Shown piece by piece: positions 34,035 to 45,399 of a stretch of DNA of 64,000 nt. This DNA is from Agapanthus africanus (lineage: Eukaryota; Streptophyta; Magnoliopsida; Asparagales; Amaryllidaceae): positions 3,182,001-3,246,000 of the forward strand of contig CM057351.1 of NCBI GenBank assembly GCA_030015575.1. Reading direction: 5' to 3'. The position numbers and the translations under genes are program-made. The notes below the pieces were generated by a model. The model was not told the origin of the DNA, did not search any database, and worked only from the letters and a program-made list of their open reading frames with translations. Position 1 is the first letter of the stretch; the number at the start of each line of letters is the position of its first letter.

Positions 34035-36251
34035 ATGTCCGCTTGGACTCGGGACACTAGCGCCCGTCTCGTCCGCATTACGTTAGTCGCTACCGACTAC
34101 ACGATCGACTCAGACGTCGAAACTCCGTCCACGCCTCTTTCACCCTTACCTTTGCCGGCCAACACCGACGTTGACCGGAATTCTGTTCATACATCTTCAC
34201 CTTCACCATCACCAACCTCTTCTTCCGCGATGTCAGGATTTAATCCAAACATCTCTTTGACTACCCCTGGATTGACTCCACCTCCTATGGAGGCAAATAA
34301 CCCACCGCCGCCGCCTGTTGTAGCGCCGCAGCGAATCGCGCTCCAGAATCGTTTCTATCCCACCCGTTCTGCTCTTCCCACCTGTCTATCTCTTCCACCG
34401 GCCAACGGGGATAATTTTGAAATTAAGCCCCATTTCATCAACATGCTTCCGAAATTTCATAGGCTTGAATCTGAAGATGCCTATATCTTCATCAACAAAT
34501 TTCAAAACGTTTGTGCCATGATGAAAACCACCCAGCTGTCGGACGATGCTATACAGCTACGGGTCATTCCGTTCACTTTGTGCGATCTTGCCGAAAAATG
34601 GCTATATAGCACCGCTTCCCACTCTATAACCAGTTGGGACGAGTTTGTGAAAGCGTTTCTCAAGAAATTTTATCTGAATCATAAAACCGCAAGGATCCGT
34701 AACGAAATCAACCAATTCTCCCAGCTTCCTACCGAACCCTTCTGGAAGTGCTTTGACCGGTATAAAGACCTTCTTGTTCAGTGCCCTCACCACGGTATAG
34801 AGAAATGGCAACTTTGCCAAACCTTATACGAGGGCCTGAACCCAGCAACCAAGCAGCTGTTGGAAACCATTTGTCAGGGCCACTTCCTATCGAAATCTGA
34901 CGAGGAAACGTAGCAATTCTTCGACGACCTTGCGGAACAAACGCTACAATGGGAGAGCACCAGACCGACTTCTTCTTCTACCTCCACTTCTACCGGTCAG
35001 TCTAGGGTAGGAATTCACCAACTTGATGTCTCTATTGCGATGAAAGCTGAAATGGCTGCAATAACGAGAAAACTTGAAGCGATAGAGAGCAAATTTTCTT
35101 CTCCTGCTCCTGCCCCTGTTCTTCCCCTTCGTACCATTTGTGCTTGTTGTTCCGATCCTTCTCACTTAACCGAAGAGTGTCCTTACAATCCACCATCGCA
35201 AGGACAGGATCAGGTTAATGCTGCATTTCAGCAAAAACCGAGGAATGATCCATACTCTTCCACCTACAATCCCGGTTGGAGGAACCACCCCAATTTCGCC
35301 TGGAATCAGAATCAGCATCAATTCCAAGGCAACAATTTCCAGAGGCCCCCTCCTCCGCAACAACAAGCGCAACAACAAACTCAACATCAGTTTCAGCAGC
35401 CCTTCCAACCCCAACCTTTTCAAAATCAGACGAACAACTTTGCACCCAACAATTCTTTTCCCCAAAACAACTTTGTTCCGTCAAATAACGATAAGGTTTC
35501 CTCGCTCGAACGAAGTCTGGAGGCGTTTGTTAAACAATCGACACAATCCACCGCCAACATCCAGTCTTCCATTCAGTCCTTGGTGCAACACACTGCCGCT
35601 CACGGGCAAAGCATCAAGACCATCGAGGCCCAGATTGCACAGCTGAATGCGGCCTTAAGCGAGCGAGAGAAGGGGAAGCTTCCATCCCAGCCACTCCCAA
35701 ATCCCGGTCACCCACATAATGTACATGTTGCTCTTGAACAACAGAACCATAATGTAAGTGCCGTGACCACATTGAGATCGGGAAGGATGCTGCAAAACAA
35801 CATTGGCACACGAACCGATGATGACACCCCGGCCGCTGCTTCTTCTTCTTCTTCTCCTTCCCCGTCTTCTGATCCTATTCTTCATTCTTCAAAAGACTCT
35901 TCCTCTTCTTCTGCTTTGAACGGACCCACTTCTCACTCCACGAAAACACCAGTTCTGGGATCCGCTCCAGCTCCACAATCTCTTCCACAAACATTGGACT
36001 CAACAAATTTTAAAAACGTTCCATTTCCAAACCAGTTGAGGTCCAATAAACAAAATCCACAAATGGAGAAGATTCTGGAGTTGTTTAAGCAGGTTAACAT
36101 AAACATTCGCCTTTTAGATGTTATCCAACAAGTCCCGTCCTACGCGAAAATCTTAAAGGACTTGTGCACGAAAAAGAGGAAGTCTCAGGTACCCAAGAAA
36201 GTTTTCTTGGCTAGTGCTGTGAGTGATGCCCTTACCCAATCTTTACCTTAA
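34035..36251 (+). pseudogene. gag: Athila gag, one internal stop
   Basis: Capsid and nucleocapsid precursor. The first open part (292 residues) holds the gag domain (IKPHFINMLPKFHRLESEDAY, FCKCFDR-type region, HHGIEKWQLCQTLYEGL). A TAG at 34911-34913 interrupts it, and the same frame continues to a TAA at 36249-36251. Near 35135-35180 is a CCHC zinc knuckle, CACCSDPSHLTEEC. A Gln/Asn/Pro-rich segment and a helical segment (SSLERSLEAFVKQSTQST) follow. The C-terminus (QVPSYAKILKDLCTKKRK) is the conserved Athila gag-protease boundary. The stop codon breaks the protein. Confidence 0.88.
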
Positions 36252-36413
36252 AAATGGAAGGACCCTGGCTGTCCTACGATTTCTATTACCATTGGGAATA
36301 AGAACATCAATCGCGCATTATTAGATCTTGGTGCCAGTGTTAACCTGCTTCCGTACTCAGTATACGAGCAATTAGGCATAGGAGAGCTGAAACCCACACA
36401 CTGTACTCTCTAA
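36252..36413 (+). pseudogene. Athila aspartic protease fragment between two stops
   Basis: The frame of gag and pol continues through this 54-codon stretch. It contains the Athila protease active site ALLDLGASVNLLPYSVY and ISITIGNKNINRALLDLG before it. TAA codons bound it on both sides (36249 and 36411). The rest of protease (LEDVLIKVRDFIFPVDFIVLD, GRPFL) lies in the following frame. Active-site residues are present, but the chain is interrupted. Confidence 0.85.
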
Positions 36414-38891
36414 ATGGCTGACCGATCGATCACCCATCCTAGGGGTGAGCTAGAGGATGTGTTAATCAAAGTCAGGGACTTCATATTCCCCGTTGACTTC
36501 ATTGTATTAGACACACAACCTGTAGCTAACCCCCGGAATCAAATTCCGGTGATACTCGGTCGCCCATTCCTTGCAACCTCAAATGCTGTGATCAATTGTC
36601 GCAATGGTTCGATGAACCTCTCTTTTGGAAACATGACAATTGAACTCAACATTTTTAGGTTGGGGAATCAGCCCTCCGAACCTAATGCTCATATACTGGA
36701 CGTTTGCTCGATCCAGGAGATCAGCCTAGAAGAGTGTGAATTCGAGGAGTTTCTGTTCGATCACGATAACCTTAACGCCACGAGTGCGTTCCTCTTCGAA
36801 CCTGCTGCTGTTTCTGCGCCCGACAATGACTACGAGTGTTTCACTTTCTCGAACGATCTTAGCCACTCACCACCCGAGTTTGAATCCTTCGAATTTCCGG
36901 ATGAGTTACCTAAACCATCCAACTCGGTCGCTTACACTCGTTTTGAACCTTTGCTGGAGTCCTTTGAGTTCGAGACCTCTTCACCAATCTTGCCTTCCAT
37001 CATTTCACCTCCAACGCTCGAACTCAAGCCTTTGCCGTCTCACCTTAAGTACGCTTACTTGGGTGAGAACGAGACCCTCCCGGTTATCATCTCGGCTTCT
37101 CTAGCTCTAGAGCAAGAGAAAGCCCTTCTTGCGGTCTTGCACAGCAATAGGCAAGCTTTTGGCTGGTCCATGGCGGACATCAAGGGGATTAGTCCCCTGA
37201 TCGTTGAACATCACATTCATCTGATGGATGATGCCAAACCAGCCAGGGATCCACAAAGACGTCTCAACCCAGTCATGAAAGAGGCTATGAAAAAGGAGAT
37301 CGTAAAATGTCTGGATAGTGGTATCATTTACCCTATCTCTGATAGCCAGTGGGTTAGCCCCATTCACGTTGTCCCCAAGAAATCAGGTATAACGGTTATC
37401 ACTAATGAGGCGAACGAGTTAATCCCTACTCGCACCCAAACTGGGTGGCGAGTATGCATCGATTACAGAAAACTCAACGCCGCAACGCGGAAGGACCACT
37501 TTCCGCTACCTTTCATTGACCAAATGCTTGAGCGACTGGCAGGACACGAGTACTACTGCTTTCTTGATGGCTACTCCGGCTATAATCAAATTCCCATCGC
37601 CGAAAAAGACCAGGACAAGACCACATTCACTTGTCCTTTCGGCACGTTTGCATATCGTCGCATGCCCTTTGGGTTATGCAATGCGCCCGTTACCTTCCAG
37701 CGGTGTATGATGGGAATCTTCTCAGACATGGTGGAAAAATTTCTGGAGATCTTCATGGACGATTTCTCCATCTTCGGCGATTCCTTCAACGAGTGTTTGC
37801 TGCATCTTGACGCTGTCCTTACCCGATGTAAGGACAAGAACCTCACTTTGAATTGGGAGAAGTGCCACTTCATGATGCGCGAAGGTATTGTCTTAGGACA
37901 TATCATCTCGCAAAATGGCATAGAGGTTGACAAAGCGAAGATTGAGGTCATTTCCAATCTCCCTCCTCCCCGATGCGTCAGAGATATCCGAGCCTTCCTT
38001 GGCCATGCCGGTTTCTATAGACGGTTCATCAAGGACTTTAGCAAGATTGCTAGGCCCTTGACTCTTTTGCTGGCCAAGGACACGCCATTCGACTTCAACT
38101 CGAGCTGTGTGACTGCATTCGAGTCATTAAAAAGCTCACTCACTTCTGCTCCCGTTCTCTCTTCTCCTGACTGGACGCACCCATTTGAGATTATGTGCGA
38201 TGCATCCGACTTTGCCATTGGTGCTGTCCTTGGACAACACATCAACAAGATGCCGCACGTAATCTATTATGCGAGACGAACCCTGAACGACACCCAACTC
38301 AATTATACAACAACTGAGAAGGAATTCTTGGCTGTTGTATTTGCTTTAGAAAAGTTCAGGCCCTACCTCATTGGCTCTCCGGTCATTGTCTACACAGACC
38401 ATTCTGCTCTGCGCCATCTTTTTGCGAAGAAAGATGCAAAATCTCGGCTAATACGTTGGATCCTCTTGCTTCAAGAGTTTGACCTTGTCATTAAGGACAA
38501 AAGAGGATGTGAAAACGTAGTTGCCGACCATTTCTCACGACTTCCTTCTTCGCCTTCGCTTCCAATTCCGATCAACGACGTTTTCCCGGATGAACAGCTC
38601 TTGACAATATCTTGCGAACCCAGGTTCGCAGATATTGTGAACTATTTGGCCACAGGATTACTACCGACTGAATGGTCAAGTCAGGACAGACTTTGCTTCT
38701 TATCCCAAGTAAAACACTTTTACTGGGACGAACCCTATCTGTTCAAGTACTGTCCCGACCAGATTATTCGTCGGTGTGTCCTTGACGAGGAATTCAAGAG
38801 TGTGCTGTCATTTTGCCACGATCAAGCATGTGGCGGGCATTTTGGCCCCAGAAAGACAGCTGAGAAGATCTTGCAATGTGGTTTCTACTAA
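36414..38891 (+). pseudogene. pol: Athila protease C-terminus, reverse transcriptase and RNase H
   Basis: An 825-residue open frame in the frame of gag. Order: protease C-terminus (VILGRPFLATSNAVIN, about residue 40-60), an acidic linker, RT, RNase H, and the first half of the integrase zinc finger. RT shows VCIDYRKLNAATRKDHFPLP, FLDGYSGYNQIPI (about 380) and the catalytic FMDDFSIFG (447). RNase H shows CDASDFAIGAVLGQ (596) and VYTDHSALRHLF. It ends at a TAA (38889-38891) inside the integrase zinc finger, at a place where the family has a Trp. RT and RNase H residues look intact, but the polyprotein is split by stops, so I call it a pseudogene. Confidence 0.92.
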
Positions 38892-39911
38892 CCACAACTC
38901 TTCAAAGACGCTCATGACTATTGCAAGACTTGCTCCCGGTGCCAACACATGAGCCGGATATCCCGGAGGAATGAGATGCCGCTCCAACCAATCTTGGTTG
39001 TGGAGATTTTCGACGTTTGGGGGATAGATTTCATGGGGCCGTTTTCCAGCTCTTTCGGGAACTTGTACATCCTTCTCGCTGTTGATTACGTCTCTAAGTG
39101 GGTCGAGGCTGTGCCCAGCCGGACTAACGATAACAAGGTTGTCGTTAGGTTTCTTAAAGAAAACATTTTCTCCCGTTTTGGGCATCCCCGAGCGATCATT
39201 AGCGACAATGGAACTCATTTCTGCAATAAGACTTTCGAGGCCTTGATGCGGAAATATTCCATTAATCATAAGCACTCTATGCCCTACCACCCCCAAACCT
39301 GCGGGCAGGCCGAAGTTTCAAATCGGCAAATCAAGCAGATACTGGAGAAAACGGTTTCTAAGAACCAAAAAGATTGTTCGTTGAAACTCACGGATGCCCT
39401 TTGGGCATTTCGAACCGCTTATAAGACCGATCTTGGCATGTCTCCCTATCGGCTTGTGTACGGAAAGGCTTGCCACCTACCTGTCGAAATAGAGCATCGC
39501 GCATTTTGGGCGCTAAAAGAACTGAATCTGTCTCTCGAAGATGCGGGCAGCCATCGGAAGCTGCAGTTGAACGAATTAAGCGAGCTTAGGGATGAGGCTT
39601 ACGATAACGCGGTTGTCATTAAGAATCGAATGAAGGTGTTTTACGATAAACATCTTTTGCGCAAAACTTTCGTACCTGGTCAACAGGTACTGCTTTACGA
39701 CACTCGGCTACACTTCCATCCAGGAAAGCTCAGATCTCGCTGGAAAGGGCCGTATTTTGTGCGGAATGTGTATCCGCACGGCACTGTGGATTTGGAGAAT
39801 CCAAAGGACGGTTCATTTTTCAAAGTAAATGGACACCGACTCAAACCGTACCTTAGCGCCGAACCAACAGAGGAGCTCCTGGTCTTACAGGAGCCGGTTT
39901 ACCCTGCATAA
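38892..39911 (+). pseudogene. int: Athila integrase
   Basis: Continues in the same frame after the TAA. The zinc finger is completed by CKTCSRC. The D,D-35-E core is complete: [22 protein letters not shown] and [11 protein letters not shown]. The C-terminal GPF/Y-type domain follows ([20 protein letters not shown], then [12 protein letters not shown] and [11 protein letters not shown]). There is no chromodomain, as expected for Athila. It ends with a TAA at 39909-39911. It would insert element cDNA with 5-bp duplications, which fits the GATAT seen here. Confidence 0.92.
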
Positions 39912-41604
39912 TCTTCCTCTACCTACCACCAAACTTCGGTAATCCAGCCAAGAACAGTGGACACTGTTCCAAATAAGTTTGGGGATATATATATACCTTT
40001 TTGTATTTATTTATGGATATTCTTTTTCTTTTTCTTTACTCTTTAAAAACATAAAAAAAGAATAAAAAAAAATTGTGTATATCTAACCGACAATTTTGAC
40101 CCTTCAAATGATCTCTTCATGCGATGACAGTGAGGACACTGTCCAGTTTAAGTTTGGGGGTACGCTCGGTACGCATTTCTAACCTTCGCATTCATATGTA
40201 TATTTTGCATCTGCATATTAAAATCCATAAAATCCATAAAAATCTGAAAATTTTGTAAAAACATAAAAACTTTTTGTCAAGTTAGCTAATGGGAGGACTC
40301 TGATTCAACATTTCGACGGTTTTGTTTGATAAAATAAGAATAACTAAATCTTATTTTTAGATTTTGAAAACCTGAAAGATAACTCTCCTTTGAAGTTAAC
40401 TATAGTTGATATACGTCTTTACATCACACTACACGTATCGTGAGTTTTGGAAATTAGATGACAAGTCTTTTATGTCTAAAAACTTTTAAATGGATAAATG
40501 ATTTTCTGAGGATCAAATAGGTTTGTTCTGAAATAAGTAATATCAAGAATAGTTTATGAAGTAAAGTAAATATAAAGGAATATTATTGATGCCTTAATTG
40601 GAACTAAGTCTGAAAAATAACCCATCTTGAACTTGATTGGAATGATTACACACCGAACCCACTAACACGTCTTTTATCCAAAAAAATAAATTGAACTGCC
40701 AGTTATATCTCCGTTCATATTGAATCATCATGAGTTTCACGCCAAACTGTCTTTTGTTTTTGGACCTAGGTAACTAGAGTAATTAAGTCCGCTGGGGTGT
40801 TTCTACACCTAATGCCCTAAAGCCAACTGGTTTGGGTGCATTGGCCCAAAGCTCGCTAAGAAGCCTAGAAAGTCTAGATTAAAACAAAGTCAAGCAAGTG
40901 TTCTCCCCGAGTTAAAATTCCTAACGGTTCTTTGTGTGAGAATAATCTTGATAAAAGACAGGCCTTTATAAAAAAATTTAGCGGAGATATGAAGGTTTTA
41001 TTCTATGATAAAGACTGATGCACGTTCACAGAGGTGTGTATGAAATGAAAACAAGAAAAAGGTGGAGTGAAAAATAAGACATAGTTTCCTGTTAAGGAAG
41101 ATAGAAATTCTGAAGTTGAAACTTTACTGGAAAACGAAACTTGAAAAATGCTTAACTCTTTATAAAACTTATGTGATCCTTTCAAAAATTTTATCTGGGC
41201 TTTATTGTGTGACATGATGACTTAAATCGATCCTTCTGGAAACTTAACGACACTATTTGCACTGCACGTAAAGACATATAAAATCTGTAGTTAAATAAGA
41301 AGCGAGGTGTGAAAAATAAAGGTTTGATAGTCTAGAATTAGGATAATAGAATTGTTATTTTCTGAAACAAAACTTTAGGGTTTGAATCTTAGTTATTTTG
41401 CAAAACTAGCTTGACTGGATTTTGTGGGTAGTATCCGCTGAAAACCCTCAGGAGACAACACTCCTCCTACTAGGGACATCTAGAGGTTTAACGGCTTGTT
41501 GCACATGCTCAGTGCAATCGCGTTCCCTGCGAAAGTGAGGTTAGGAATTTTTGTGAATAAATTGGCTTTGCTCGGGACGAGCAAATGATAAGTTTGGGGG
41601 TATT
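39912..41604 (+). other. Athila 3' non-coding region with three polypurine-like tracts
   Basis: About 1.7 kb, AT-rich, without an env-like ORF. The true polypurine tract is AAGTTTGGGGGTATT, ending at 41604 next to the 3' LTR. Two more tracts of the same form occur at about 39976 (AAGTTTGGGGATATAT) and 40149 (AAGTTTGGGGGTACG). Each follows a similar GGACACTGT word (about 39958 and 40135). Confidence 0.8.
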
Positions 41605-43181
41605 TGTTCATATCAGATTTTTGCATTTTTATACCGCTCAATTTTTATCATATTGCTTATCGGTAGGTACTCTTGAGCCGTGTTTGCTAGTCAATTGCAG
41701 GATACAGGTTCTCGGCTCTAAACGATGAAATTCATGGAAAAGCACGACAAAATCTGGGTTCCTGCCAACCACAGATAAAACGCGGGTCTCCGCTCTCTAT
41801 CCGTATGTTGCCACACACCAGTTTAAGAGACAAAATGGCAAATCGATTTTCACCTTCATGCACAAAGCACAATGGCAACACCAAGTCCAAGAAATCTACG
41901 CGGAGCTCAAGAAAATCATGACAAAAAGATCCACATCCAATCACCTTTGATTCTGGAAGAAATGTGGAAAGATTATCAGAAAAAACATGTACCAGACTAA
42001 AGGGAACAGAAGACCAGGGCAGCACACAAAAGACGACAGCCCAACTCCCCTATAGGGCCGCGGAACCGCGGCCAATAGGGGGTCTAGGCCGCGGTTCCGC
42101 GGCCGTACGGCCTCCTCACATGATGAAACTTCAGGGGTGTTTTGGTCATTCCATGTGTATTCTGAATGTTGCCCTAGATTTTCTTTTTCCAGCCTATAAA
42201 TAGCCCAGAACCTTGTGAAGCCAAGGGTGCATAATCTTGTATTTAGATTTTAGGTTTTAGTTGTTGTTCTTCTTCCTCCTCTCATCTCTTCTCCATTAAA
42301 AAACTTGTAGTGAGCTTTTATGAGTGAAGAATGAATAAAGGAGTTCTTTTACTTATCATGGTTGTCTTGTTCTTTAGTTAAATTATTATTTCTTGTAATT
42401 TTCATTTGTTAACTTAGTTGTTGTTATTTGTGTTTGTTTCTTTCTTGTTCTCTTTTACTTTATCCTTAAACAACCATGATGCTTACGTTTGATCCTTGCC
42501 AAGGTGAGGTCGCAAATAGCTAGTTGTTATCTTCTAATCTCCTTCTTTCTATTTTCCTCCTTTGTTTTATTTTTCGTTCTTCTTGTAATGGGGGAGTAGT
42601 TTCCATACTTGTTAGGGTAGGATAAGGGAAGTTTGAGAGAAGGAAATCTCTCTCACTCTTTCCTTGCCCAACATCTTAAATCGAACTCCCGTTAATTGAA
42701 CCACAATCCGCTCCCTACGGCACCCTATCCTACATGATAGCGGTGATTCCGTAGTGAGACCGGTTGTGGTTGAATTAACCGGAGGTTAAGGCTAAGAGCC
42801 AAGAACGGACGGACAAGCACCAAAAGGAAGAACTTATGCGTTGGAAATCCTAGCTTATACTCGCAAGTTCCTTCCTAGTCGTGCTAATCCCCGTTGTTGC
42901 CGATTACCGTAACACCGATATTAAGAGTGGCAACGAAAGAAGTGAGCGACTCCTAACTCAAACTAACCTAATCCTAACCCTAACAAGCTCTCTTTACATA
43001 TCATTTTAACACTTAGTTAATCACAAACAAATCTGGACTTTTGGACTTAACTCGTTAAAGCACATAGAAAAAGATTCCCATTTCCCTGCGGACGACCCGT
43101 ACTCAACCGGCTACCTACAAGCGAAACCGTTTTGATTGCGGTAATTAACTAAACTTGAACACGCAAAATCCCTACCAATCA
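41605..43181 (+). mobile_element. Athila 3' LTR (1577 bp)
   Basis: Equal in length to the 5' LTR, with about 23 single-base differences and no indel that I can see. It ends AATCA at 43181 and is followed by the GATAT target copy. TATA box at 42195-42203. Confidence 0.94.
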
Positions 43182-43186
43182 GATAT

Positions 43187-44221
43187 GTTGCTCATCGGCA
43201 ACATTTTAAGCGAATGAAACGCAGAACTCGTCGGGAGCAGAGAAGTACGACCGAAGGACACAAAAGAACTACCGGTAACTGTTACACGGTCAACGCCGGG
43301 GGACCGCAAGTGCTCACATTCGTGAGTGATTCTGACGAGGAGCTGGCTCTTAGCCCCCTCTTTAAAGAGTCCACCTCGGGAAAAGAGGAAGAACCAGAGG
43401 CCTGCGAAAACATTCAGCTGCGCAATCGCACGCTTCCGGAAAAGAATCTCGGACCCGCAACTAAAAAAGATAAGGGAAAGGAAAAGGTCGCTGAGGATAT
43501 CACCTTAGATGACCAAGTTATGAAAGAGCTGACTGCCAAGGACCCGTCTAAGAAGAGTAAGGTGGACTACAACATCCTAGCGCACCTGAGGAAGCTACCC
43601 TCGCAGCTCAGCATTCTCGACGCCCTCCTGTTATCAAAGGAAGTAAGAGATTTATTAATCAAAGCGCTACAAGAGCCCGAACAATTCCAAGCCTTCCTCG
43701 CCGAAGAAAGGATGAAGGATGAACTGGAAGAAGTGCACACGGCCGATATCACTTTCGGTGACGAAGACCTGTTCCTTGGGACGTGCGACCACAACCGTCT
43801 CCTATACGTCTCTGGATATTGCCACGATATAAAGATAAGCAAAATCTTAGTTGACAATGGGTCTTCTGTTAATCTCCTCAACGTGCGGGTGTTGAAGGAA
43901 ATCTGCATGAGCGTTCAGTGCCTCGCTCGTGACAAAATTACCATCTCCGGTTTTGACTCCCAGTCGTCACGGACTCTAGGATCTGTAATACTAACGTTAC
44001 GCTTCGGATTGCTCGTCACAGACATTAAGTTTCACGTCATTGACGCCAAGACCTGCTACAATGCCTTGCTCGGTCTTCCTTGGTTACACGAGTACAATAT
44101 CATCCCTTCTACGCAACATCAGTGTATGAAGTATTTCAAGGATGGTATCGAGTACACCGTGACAGGCGAGCTGAACCCATTCTCCGTGAACAAAGTCCGC
44201 AAATACGAAGATGCAAAGTAA
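43187..44221 (+). CDS. Tat gag C-terminus and aspartic protease
   Basis: Continuation of the interrupted Tat frame. The first codons after the target copy (VAHRQHFKRMKRRTRREQ) follow in phase from the codon before 31215. The protease active site is ILVDNGSSVNLLNVRVLKE, preceded by GYCHDIKISK and followed by LGLPWLHEYNIIPSTQHQC, the C-terminal Leu-Gly-Leu-Pro-Trp region of Ty3-type proteases. The active triad reads D-N-G instead of D-T/S-G. The form VDNGSSVN is, as far as I know, found in the Tat group. The frame ends at TAA 44219-44221. Confidence 0.82.
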   Translation, partial: VAHRQHFKRMKRRTRREQRSTTEGHKRTTGNCYTVNAGGPQVLTFVSDSDEELALSPLFKESTSGKEEEPEACENIQLRNRTLPEKNLGPATKKDKGKEKVAEDITLDDQVMKELTAKDPSKKSKVDYNILAHLRKLPSQLSILDALLLSKEVRDLLIKALQEPEQFQAFLAEERMKDELEEVHTADITFGDEDLFLGTCDHNRLLYVSGYCHDIKISKILVDNGSSVNLLNVRVLKEICMSVQCLARDKITISGFDSQSSRTLGSVILTLRFGLLVTDIKFHVIDAKTCYNALLGLPWLHEYNIIPSTQHQCMKYFKDGIEYTVTGELNPFSVNKVRKYEDAK

Positions 44222-45399
44222 TTTTTGCCAAATTTCGAGGATACAGAGAGGTGTTGCAAACCGGAGAACAAAGCCGCCGCCGCCATCCCTGTTTTCGGGA
44301 GCGATACCGAAGAAGAAGAAGAGATAGTTTACGCTGAGCCGTCTCGACGCAACAACCCGGGACCGTCCACCCCCATATTGATCTTCGGAAGTGACTCGGA
44401 AGATGAGGTTAATGCCGTGTTCGGCCGTCAATACAAGCATCCCCTGACGATGATCAGAGTTTGCAAATCACCATGGTGCCGCAGGAACACTACAAAGACC
44501 TGGATGCACTTGAAGCTCATAGCGTGCAAGAGCTGCGGACATTTTACGTCCCTCCTAGGCTAAGAGGCGAAAAGGCAATCCTATTCTATCGATCCGCAGA
44601 AACAAGGGTGGAGAAAGAGATATGGCATGGCGCGGATGCTACACTTGACAGGCTCCAACCCATCCGTTTGCCCAGATATTACACAAACGGACTAAAAAGG
44701 CTATTGAAGCACCAAGGGGTACCCTTAAAACAGACTATTCGACAAACTCGATTCTACAACAGGATTTGGGATGTCCCTGGGACTCAGCGCAAACTGCCCA
44801 ACGGAAGGATGGACACGCTTGGGCTTGGATATGTGAGATCCGGGAAACGGGAATGAGTCCACGGTAGCTACGCCATATATAATTTCGATGAAGAAGAGGA
44901 TGCCCTGTCGGGAAATGCCAACCCCTCATCAAAACTAGATCCCGCGATCGAAGTGCCGAGTCCATCGTTTGAAGAACGAATAGACAAGCTTATCAGGAAA
45001 GCGTGTCAAAAAGCTCGGGACGACCATAATCGCGAAATGGCCATCTACGAGAAAGCCAGGACGCAACGTCTGTTTCATCAGGCTGTAAAAGACGACGATG
45101 CTCCTCCCTGTCGACCCATTGCGCAAAAGGCCCGACGTAGAGGTAGAAGTAAGTCAAAAAGCAGGAAAAAGAGTCGACAGCAACAACACAGGGTTAAAGA
45201 GTCATGTGATCGGATATTGCGCGGTCCGGGCTTGTCTCTCGTAAAGAAGATGGGTCGAGTATATTCCTTCCCACAAGAAAAGACGAAGAAAATACTCGAT
45301 CTCTCTATGAAGCACCGAATGATTACACTTCCGGAGTCTAAGCATCCTGAGCAGACTAACGAGGTTTCTCATCCGGACTATTGATCTTATCATCGAGCC
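44222..45399 (+). pseudogene. Tat protease-RT linker with a third zinc-binding module, frameshifted
   Basis: Two acidic repeats (AIPVFGSDTEEEEE and ILIFGSDSEDE) lie in the frame of protease. A frameshift near 44455 moves the reading into the pol frame (YKDLDALEAHSVQELRTFYV), broken by TGA codons at 44854 and 45382. A Lys/Arg-rich stretch (RRRGRSKSKSRKKSRQQQHR) precedes a module that resembles gag: YSFPQEKTKKILDLSMKHR, then SYHRAMGHPIEDCFTFKNW across the second TGA. That module is the third copy of the gag zinc-binding unit. Not translatable as it stands. Confidence 0.75.

Larger units (their letters stand above)
31215..43181 (+). mobile_element. Ty3/gypsy element of the Athila group, complete, nested in Tat gag
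   Basis: Two LTRs of 1577 bp (31215-32791 and 41605-43181), target duplication GATAT at 31210-31214 and 43182-43186, tRNA-Asp primer site, gag-pol in one frame with four stops, a long 3' non-coding part, and polypurine tract AAGTTTGGGGGTATT. No env-like ORF is seen. The LTRs differ at about 23 positions by my count (about 1.5%), so it is younger than its host. With usual plant rates that is of the order of one million years or less (inference). Confidence 0.95.

Noticed and set aside
35166-35885. Several frames on both strands rich in Arg, Ser or Leu
   Set aside because: They overlap the Gln/Asn/Pro-rich part of the Athila gag and reflect its biased composition.
39912-41604. Possible Athila env-like gene
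   Set aside because: No open frame of useful length on the plus strand; the small minus frame at 41003-41215 has no recognisable feature.
44080-44440. Overlapping frames on both strands around the protease C-terminus
   Set aside because: Shadows of the protease frame ending at 44221 and of the acidic linker that follows it.
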